A stretch of 64,000 bases of DNA from Otatea glauca (taxonomy: Eukaryota > Streptophyta > Magnoliopsida > Poales > Poaceae): positions 61,913,524 to 61,977,523 of the forward strand of contig CM070722.1 in NCBI GenBank assembly GCA_036346275.1. Reading direction: 5' to 3'. This document shows, one piece after another, positions 57,201 through 64,000 of this stretch (positions are counted from its first letter, which is position 1; the number at the start of each line of letters is the position of its first letter). Both the position numbers and the translations under genes were made by a program. The notes beneath the pieces were generated by a model. The model was not told the DNA's origin and did not search any database. It worked only from the letters and a program-made list of their open reading frames with translations.

Positions 57201-59669
57201 TCCGGTGATGATGAGGCGAGGATATTTTTGGGCCGCGGCCTTTGTGACTTTTGTCCTTAGGATAACACTACTGCCACCCTCTCCCCATCCACCTAGCTGC
57301 TTTATTCCAGACTAAGGTACTAAAAGCATATAAGACATTCCAGCCATTTGAATCCGCCATTCTAACTTGCGACTGGGTGACTGACTCCGTGGCTGACTAC
57401 TGACTAGGCCAAAGACTTTCTTCTGCCGGGCCTGTGCAAACGCGTCAAAGATGGGGGAGACGCCGTAGGAGACTGCATTCAAAGTTCAGACCCAAAATTG
57501 TCGATTACGAATCCTATATGCCCATACTTTTTTTACTGCACCACGGTGAAACTTTCTTTCTCGTAGTAATGGAGTAGTAACCGAGTGAGTACGACTAATG
57601 TGCCGTGCTGTTAAGAGGTTGTGCGAGTGAGGAGGTCAGCGGCTTACCATCTTCTTCCGCGGCCGCTGTCCGGCGGGCCGGGGCGGCGGGACCGGCAGGA
57701 TCGACGGGCGCCGTCCGGCGGAGCCCACCTGCAGCAGGAGAGAGAAAGCATACGCGCGAGAGTTGTTAGTCATCATCGCATCAATCAATCATATGCCCAA
57801 ATGCAATTGTACTAGCGATAGCCTACTTGCTGGCTACGCGGTGCTGGTAGTAGCGAACAGCACGGGCCACCACTAGAGCCAACCCACAACAGTCCCAACC
57901 AACGCATTGCAGCCTTGCAGGTGCGGAAAGCAACAAGAGACGCATGTTCTTTTTTTTCGCAAAAAAAGTCCACATAGAAAGAAACGAGTGAGCACTGGGC
58001 TCGGCACCTAACAGACCCCCCACCAAGATTGCACCCATTACTCCATTAGCCAATCACATGAACCACATTACGATATACTCCATGAAAGAAGAAAACATCA
58101 ACACCCACATAAACACGAATTGCTCATTCGTCATCTTATCTCCGTAATTAATGAACTAATGGCTTATTTTTTCGAAGGAAAAATGGCTCGCCTCACCTAT
58201 ACAAGACGATGACAGGTGGGGCCCCGTGCACGGTCTACATTCCTCACAGAGAAAAGTTCTAAAAGCCATACGCGTCACCGAAGGTGGGCCCACCCAGCAA
58301 GACACGTCTCCGGGGCCAATCCAAAGACTGCAGCGCTGGCACGTGAGCCCCACTCCATGGCCAGGGCAATACACACTTGGCGGCTTCCAAGTGGCCATGG
58401 CGTGCAGTATTCCCACTGCCTACGGCTTTTCGCCTCCGTGTCACGCGCCCCTGCCATACGGTGTACGAAACCAGGCACACATCCTAGCCAATGGGCGTAT
58501 CCCACGTGGCGTGCCACCTCACCGACGCCACTCCGCCGTGTCCACCAAACCAAAGAACGCGCCGGTTTGACTCTTGCGTCCACACCACAGCTACAAGAGG
58601 AAGTGAGGAAACTAAACGCACGAACCGGAGGACAGGGGGGCCTGGCAAAATGACCAGATTGCCCACGCAGGTAGGGATCCATCGTGGGCGTGGAGCGAGG
58701 GCAGTTTTGGGAAAGCCGCGGAGGCATGGAGACTGCAACTGCGGCTCGTGGTTGGAGACTTGGAGTGGGAGCCGAGCCCCACCTACCCGTGTGAATTGCC
58801 ACCACTGCCCCTCCCTCCAAGGTACTACGAGTCAACCACGCCAAACAAACACGTATGATATGGATGATGCTATCCACGCCAAATAATAATCCAGGAATTT
58901 TCCACTGCGAAGTAGGAGTATATAAGTATGCCACTCGAGTGTGCAGCATGTATAGGAAAAATTTGGGATTGTTTAGAAAAGAAGACGAGAGATCTGTGAA
59001 ATATCCATGCGTTTTTACCGGAATAACCTTGCGAAAAAGGGGCAAAGAGAGCAAAACACGATGAGGTTTGGAAAAGGTCGTGCGAACAAAAAGCGGGTGA
59101 GCGAGCGAGAGACGGAGGGAGAGAGGAAAAGCGGTGTTTCATCGAGAAGTCATCCTCTTGTTTGCTGACACGGAGGGGCAGTTTCGTCAAACCAGGCCCG
59201 TGCGGAACCGAAAGCAAGACGAGACCGGGGGAGAGGAAACAAAGATACCCAGAACTGCAGAGGAATGGAGATAGGGATGAGGCACGCGCGTACGTACCTT
59301 GGTCGCGGCGGCAGGGGTGGGTGTGGGCCCGGCGTGTCGGTGGACGGCCGCCGGTGGTGAGCAGAAGGCGCCGTCCTCGCCACCACTCGTCGACGCGCCG
59401 GAGCCGGACCCACCGCTGTAGTCCAGGGGAGACGCCGGGCTGCCCCGGGCCAACCTCCCCTTCGTCGCCGCCGAGCCGGAACCGGACGGCGAGCGGCGGC
59501 GCGACCAGGACCGCTTCCCCCGCGCCACCGCCGGCCAGGCCAGCTCCTCCTCCTTCACGCCGTCGCAGGCGGGGGGCGGCCTGCACCATGGCGGCGTCCA
59601 GCCGGCGAGGTCCGCGGCGCGGAGCGAGCAGATGATGTCGGCGGCCGCCTCGGCGTCCGCAGCGGTCAT
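54295..59669 (-). CDS. Unnamed coiled-coil protein with C-terminal DLN/EAR-like motif, 5 exons, 247 aa
   Basis: Exons in transcription order: 59669-59298, 57728-57648, 57086-57024, 56924-56865, 54462-54295. All introns are GT-AG and every exon is a multiple of three. Exon 1 begins MTAADAEAAADIICSLRAADL and is Gly/Ser/Pro-rich with basic KRSWSRRR. Exon 2 ends RPRKKM (likely nuclear signal). Exons 3-4 form a short coiled coil: RLPEIQQLVRSLTVENDGLR, then EMKALQRACTALSKENGKLE. Exon 5 is Gln-rich and ends with VLPDLNLAVQDIADGSAAP. PDLNLA is an EAR/DLN-type repression motif, so a nuclear repressor or adaptor role through TOPLESS-like partners is inferred. I recognise a conserved plant family by feel but cannot name it. 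The Met at 59669 was preferred over an upstream in-frame Met at 59921, which lies in CT-rich leader. Intron 4 (2.4 kb) holds a Stowaway MITE. Confidence 0.85.
55050..55308. mobile_element. Stowaway-type MITE in intron 4 of the DLN-motif gene
   Basis: Left end CTCCCTCCGTCC, preceded by TA (55048-55049); right end ...TTGGATAGAGGGAA followed by TA (55309-55310). TA duplication, the CTCCCTCCGT start, 259 bp length and AT-rich interior are the standard Stowaway features. Confidence 0.85.
56324..56355. repeat. Perfect 12-bp hairpin in intron 4
   Basis: GCTTTCGTTAGT (56324-56335) and its reverse complement ACTAACGAAAGC (56344-56355) with an 8-nt loop. Confidence 0.85.
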
Positions 59670-59940
59670 GGCGCCAGCCGGTGACTCACGCAGCTGTAGA
59701 CCAACCAACAAACCAAAGGGGAACGGAATGGAGGCGTGTCGATGAGAGAGAGAGAGAGAGAGAGGAGGGAGGATGTGTGTGGGGATGGTGGAAAACTGGA
59801 AATGTGGGGGGCGTGGAGGCGAACCGTAAGCACGGCGTGGCGTCCGGCCTTTTAAATGGCGGAATAAAACACACATATGGCCAATAAAATAATCAGCCCC
59901 CTCCTCACCAGCCAGCATCACCTACAGCTACAGCTACCCC
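59670..59940 (-). promoter_or_regulatory. 5' UTR / promoter of the DLN-motif gene with (GA)n tract
   Basis: On the transcribed strand, a (CT)n run (59764-59743) and C/T-rich sequence lie 75-100 bp upstream of the ATG, as in many grass leaders. A TATA-like TTTAAAAGG is at about 59850 (minus strand), roughly 180 bp upstream. Confidence 0.4.
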
Positions 59941-60182
59941 TGACCACCACGCCCTTACACGTGGGGCCCAGCACGATGTCCCCCATGTCAGCGGTTGGGT
60001 GCGGGGCATGTGGTGGACCGGCTTGACGCCGCCCGTAAGGCGGGCGGGGCCCGACCGTTCCTTTTCCGCCCTTTCGCGTACTGTGCCGGAGACGATATAC
60101 CGGTCCTACTCCCCAGTGGGGCCGTGGTGTCAGTGTGTGATGCGATCAGGGGTGATTTGGTAAAACTGAGGCTTACAACGTA

Positions 60183-60424
60183 CTCCCTTTTAAAGGTTGA
60201 GGGCTTATTTTTAAAATAATTTTATCTAGAAATATATTTTATAATATAAATTAGTGCGATATTCTCGTTGTATCTCTAATAAATATTCAAATTTATTTGA
60301 TATTCTCTACGTACATGTATTTAATATAGTGCTTAGTGATAATAGCTTAGGGTAGTCTAGTTATTTTTAATATTTTTTATCTATACATTAAGAAAAATAC
60401 GGCATGTAAATTTAGATAGAGGGG
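60183..60424. mobile_element. Degenerate Stowaway-type MITE
   Basis: TA (60181) CTCCCTTTT at the left and AGATAGAGGGG TA (60425) at the right. The interior matches 55050-55308 (TTTAATATAGTGCTTAGTG, TCTCTAATAAATATTC). Same family, more decayed. Confidence 0.7.
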
Positions 60425-61772
60425 TAAGGTTAGAAGAGAAATCATTGTTTTTATCTAGCTCTATGTATCACTTTTTATAAATATATTCGTGTGGGTTAGA
60501 TTAAAAAGAAAAGGGATACATTAAAGCTAGAGAAGTACATATTTCGTTAGAAGAGTGAGTTGTCCGGACTCCGGAGAGACGGAGGGGAGGAAGGTGGCAG
60601 TGGCCTGGTTTTCCGTGCGGCGATGGGTCGGCGTCTACTCCTAAAAGCGCCTGCCGGTGGTGGGGGAAAATACTAGTGCCCAATTTCCCGAGTTTTTCTC
60701 CTCCCCTAGAAGAGAAAAAATGAGTCGTTTTCTGACGTGTGCCGAGCTCTTGCTGCCTTGCGTCGATTTTTTACCGTCTTGGCCTCGTTTCTAACAGCTA
60801 TTATCAGTCGACTTCAGTAAACTGCTTGACCAATGGCCGTCTTGCTTGTGCTTATACTGTCTTACTGCAAGTTACCCCTCGATGGTAACAGAAACTGCGC
60901 TATACCTGCTGTGCGCAAGGACGAACGCCTGCTGATCCTAGTGTTTTAAGCTCCTGTATGCATGTATGCGTAGCTTCCAAAAGACGTATGATGCTGGCCA
61001 GGCCGGTACTCTTCATGCGGTCGAGATAAGAGCCAAAACACGTTGCCTTTGCTACATGTACAATAACCGGAAGAGGCTAGCTAGAGAGAGATTTCTCTCT
61101 CAACTGTTTGACTTTGCCATGGAGAGCGACAGTGATCACTGGTCATTACTCGATCTCATAAGTCAGACGTCAGAAAATTCTGTTCGCAAAATGATCGATC
61201 TGCTTATAATTGTTAAGACTGATCTGGAGATCATGGTCTGTAATGGTGTGACTTGTCGTAACGAACAAATTAAATCAGCGATATGAGTACACCCTTTAAG
61301 GGAAGGTGCACCATATTTAAATTATTTATGCGTACATATTTGCACTGGAAGCTGCAAGTAGGTGCGTGGGAATTCCTGGAAATTAAAGTATTCAACCTTT
61401 TATGGAGCAAAGCATTGCAAAACGCAGGCTGAAGCTGAACCACAAAAACAAGAAGCTATGATGCAGGGTGCTCAATCTTCACGGTATAGAATCTAATAAC
61501 TAGAGTAGCTGAACGAATTTGACGAGGCCAGTACGTTGTCAGTGCAACAACCTGTGATGAACAAATTCTCTAAACAACACGCTTCAGGAACTATATATCC
61601 ACTCGACCACACAAAAGTGGATACAAAGCTCATGCAACATCCGAAGGACCAGCAAAAATAACGACGAAGAGAGCACCCAAATCCTCTCTCTAGATGACGG
61701 CTGCTGTGGCTAACCTTACAAGAATCGAAGAACAAACGCCGAAGCAATTTTTCGTAGATTGATTACATTGAT
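60425..61772. other. Intergenic upstream of the DLN-motif gene
   Basis: No gene is supported. The 106-codon frame at 60966-61286 has an ordinary amino-acid mix but no recognised domain, no TATA box and no neighbouring splice signals that extend it. Confidence 0.4.
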
Positions 61773-62066
61773 TAGGGTATGTATAATAAGACCACTTCAG
61801 CTTACTCTTAGTATGTTCACATCAGTTTTATCATACGTAGAAGAGTGAGAAAAGAGGAGAGAGAAGAGAGTTGGCTCTTATTTAGTAGTAAACATTGCAC
61901 GGGAGCGTAAGTAGATTAGTTATGTACAAGAGAGAATAGATAGTTAATGCATGACATTTAGAACTAACCTTTAGAGATAACTATTATGCAAACTAACTTT
62001 AGTGCTTACTCTAGATGATATAGATGAGAGATAGAGTAAACAACTTTGTTATTGTACTTAGCCCTA
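61773..62066. mobile_element. MITE-like element with TAGGG..TGTA(T/C)AATA ends
   Basis: Left end TAGGGTATGTATAATAAG; right end read inward TAGGGCTAAGTACAATAAC. About 294 bp, with the interior rich in GAGAGAAGAGAG and AGATGAGAGATAGAG. The superfamily was not determined. Confidence 0.5.
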
Positions 62067-62664
62067 AGGGATCTGAGTAACTCACCTAGAAGTCTTACAA
62101 TTATATACGCCAAATGCTGATCCTGACTTGGGAATCGGAACCCCCCTACGGGACTCGGTCACCCCTAAGCACACGCACACAATTAAACTAATGTGGTTTT
62201 GACTTGATCAAATAATAAGAGATACAAACGAAAGAGTTTCTTTCAAAAACCTAATGGTTTTCTTGAGAAACATGAAAACCCAAATTAGCAATATATTCGG
62301 ATTCTTTTTCCCAACTATGTTTCCATGCAGCAGCATGCAGGTTTCGGTGCCATCTCTTCTTGTGCTGCTCAGTCTTTTCATGGTGATCCTAGCAGTCTAG
62401 CACACCTTCCATGATTGCCCGTCGCTGCCTCCTACGCACAGTCACATACTCACATACATCAGTGCAACATCGCATGTTCTTTCATCTTGGCATGGGCGGG
62501 CGTCCGTTTCCTTAGAGCAAAGATAATGTTATCAAGTTTCAAACATACGTATCAAAATATACAATTCTTTATTATGCACCTGATCATTCAATTTAGCACG
62601 TCCCACCTTCTCACTAAAATATGCTACAGACTTACAATCATGCATTAAAACACCTTAATTACTA
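62067..62664. other. Intergenic, nothing recognised
   Basis: AT-rich without coding or structural signal. Confidence 0.4.
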
Positions 62665-63290
62665 TATAATACTCAGACCCGTTAAGTGTGAAGGCTTACG
62701 TGGAGTGGTGGTAAGATTAGTCCTACATTATGTATCTAAAGTGAATTGTAGTAATCTATAATTTATGTTGGATCCAAATGTAGCACATCCATATTAACCA
62801 TTTTACACGAAGCAAGAACGAAAGTGTAAGCGGAGTGCTACGCATGCGCAAGTCCGTCCCACGGTAGGTTCGGCATTGAGTGAATTTTGTGCCGTTACAG
62901 ATCGTATCATAGCATCAATCTTCGCTGCATGGGAATGTGTGGGACAGGGTATAGGCATACGGTGTATGGAATGTGTGGGCCCGAAATGAACAAATGGCAC
63001 GGCATATGTTCAACACTAGACGTGTAATGAGCGGTGGTTCAGGGCATTTGTCATGTATATGGTGTGCTACCGAGGGCATTATCCCTTAAGGGAGTGAATG
63101 TAATACCACGATCGGTTAAATGTGAAGGCCCATGTTGAGGGATGGTGGATTATTCCCACTTTGCTTGCCTAAAGTACGCTGTAGTAGAATATAATGAATG
63201 TTGAGTCCAAACGTACCACCTCCGGGTTAACCCTTTTATAAGAAGCGATGACGAAAGTGTAAGCGGAGGTGCTACGCATGCGCGAGTATA
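62665..63290 (-). repeat. Dispersed repeat, reversed copy of 25629-26320
   Basis: Half-units begin at about 62665 (TAATACTCAGACCCG) and 63099 (TGTAATACCACGATCGG). Each contains GTGAAGGC, GTTG(G/A)(A/G)TCCAAA, CGAAAGTGTAAGCGGAG and GCTACGCATGCGC, reverse complements of segments in the forward copy. CCCTTAAGGGAGTGAATG at 63084 corresponds to the CACCCCTTTAAGGG block there. Confidence 0.6.
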
Positions 63291-64000
63291 GGATCAAGGA
63301 TAACCGACTAGAGGGGGGTGAATAGGAGGTTTCTAAATTTTTTGACACAATTTAGAAACTACTAATAACACTAAGAAATAGAGATACAAAAATAAATTCA
63401 CACTAAACTTCTCTAGCATACACTTAAGAAACTATGTTAAATTTAGTGTAGCAAATATACTAGAGATCACAAGGACTATCAAGAATATGCTATTAATAAA
63501 GTAAATTCAACAATGAGGAATACCAATCACAAATGATTTGGAGACAAGAAATTAAACCCATGGTCTCGGAGACTTGCCGGTCTCCCTACTCCACGTTGAG
63601 GTGACTTGAACCACGTCAAGCCGGCTCCACTCGCTTGAGCCTTCCTCGATCACTAAGGTAGCTCTTCCCCGCTCCGGGTAGGCGAACTCCGGCCTTCACA
63701 ACTTGCCGAGGCTTCTCACAATCTCTGTTGAGAAGCTCACCGTGCACAATCGCCACCAAGCCATCTAGGAGGCGGCAACCTCCAAGAGTAATAAACCTTG
63801 ACGCTTGCTTGAGGTCGAATATCGGTGTCTAAAGGCTCAAATATGAAATGCAAATACTCAACCTAGCTTCTCACACTCACAAATGAAAATTGAATGCACA
63901 CAAGAGTGAAGAACACTTGCTAGAGCTCAAATATCATCAATGAAGACCAAGAAGTTGCTCTAGAATGCAGGTGGGGAGGTATTTATAGCCTCCACCAAAC
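63291..64000. repeat. Retroelement-like repeat running off the right edge
   Basis: Begins near AACCGACTAGAGGGGGGTG, a phrase I associate with abundant dispersed repeats of grass genomes (recollection, not tested). The rest is non-coding with short words such as GAGACTTGCCGGTCTCC and ends in TATTTATAGCC, a TATA-like box. It could be an LTR cut by the window; its end is not visible. Confidence 0.35.

Noticed and set aside
58275..59054. 259-codon open frame on the minus strand
   Set aside because: Lies inside intron 1 of the DLN-motif gene, has no family features, and the splice signals around the real exons are clean.
59670..59921. Upstream in-frame start for the DLN-motif protein
   Set aside because: The extra 84 residues come from a CT-repeat leader (LSLSLSHRH) and AT-rich promoter; the Met at 59669 begins the protein-like sequence.
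60966..61286. 106-codon open frame
   Set aside because: No recognised domain, no promoter or splice context; could be chance.

Overview
The window is nuclear DNA from a grass (Poaceae). Evidence for this: GC-rich first exons with GT-AG introns, single-copy genes that look like grass orthologues, Stowaway-type MITEs, and long AT-rich tracts full of MULEs, Helitrons, hAT-like elements and retrotransposon debris. Nothing looks bacterial, organellar or viral. The species cannot be fixed from sequence alone.

Three host genes can be reconstructed in full. (1) 7977-12819 (+): a PB1-domain Raf-like MAPKKK of 1108 aa in 9 exons. (2) 43351-38789 (-): a class II KNOX (TALE) homeobox gene of 311 aa in 6 exons, with a Ty1/copia remnant in intron 2. 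(3) 59669-54295 (-): an unnamed 247-aa nuclear-type protein with a short coiled coil and a C-terminal DLN/EAR-like repression motif, in 5 exons. A fourth locus, 28356-26860 (-), is a 5'-truncated, frameshifted cytochrome P450 (CYP71-type) pseudogene.

The rest is mostly mobile DNA. Its most striking part is a MULE family whose terminal inverted repeats carry palindromes centred on GCGATCGC. A complete but decayed copy (16111-23875) is flanked by the 10-bp direct repeat GCAAAAATGC and carries three gene remnants: MURA-type transposase, a plant-mobile-domain (PMD) protein and a GRF-like zinc-finger protein. A short derivative (34654-38088) is flanked by a different 10-bp direct repeat, ACGCCTCCAT. 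It has lost most of the transposase and all of the PMD gene but keeps the zinc-finger gene open. A third copy lies in inverted orientation (29991-34403), has no target duplication, keeps the amino half of the transposase and contains four tandem copies of a 188-bp unit. A cluster of the same GCGATCGC motifs plus a TATA-like box also sits inside the elements, just upstream of the zinc-finger gene.

The left edge (1 to about 7484) looks like a second, diverged MULE with parallel gene order: transposase tail, PMD gene, then a Myb/SANT-like gene with acidic repeats. It abuts the 5' flank of the MAPKKK gene.

Between 47.2 and 52.4 kb there are several related non-autonomous Helitron-like elements. 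Two of them show a 3' hairpin, an exactly 8-nt spacer and CTAG followed by host T. Smaller repeats include three hAT-like elements, at least five MITE-like elements, a solo-LTR-like segment at 53.3-53.9 kb, a repeat present forward at 25.6-26.3 kb and reversed at 62.7-63.3 kb, and a retroelement-like end running off the right edge.
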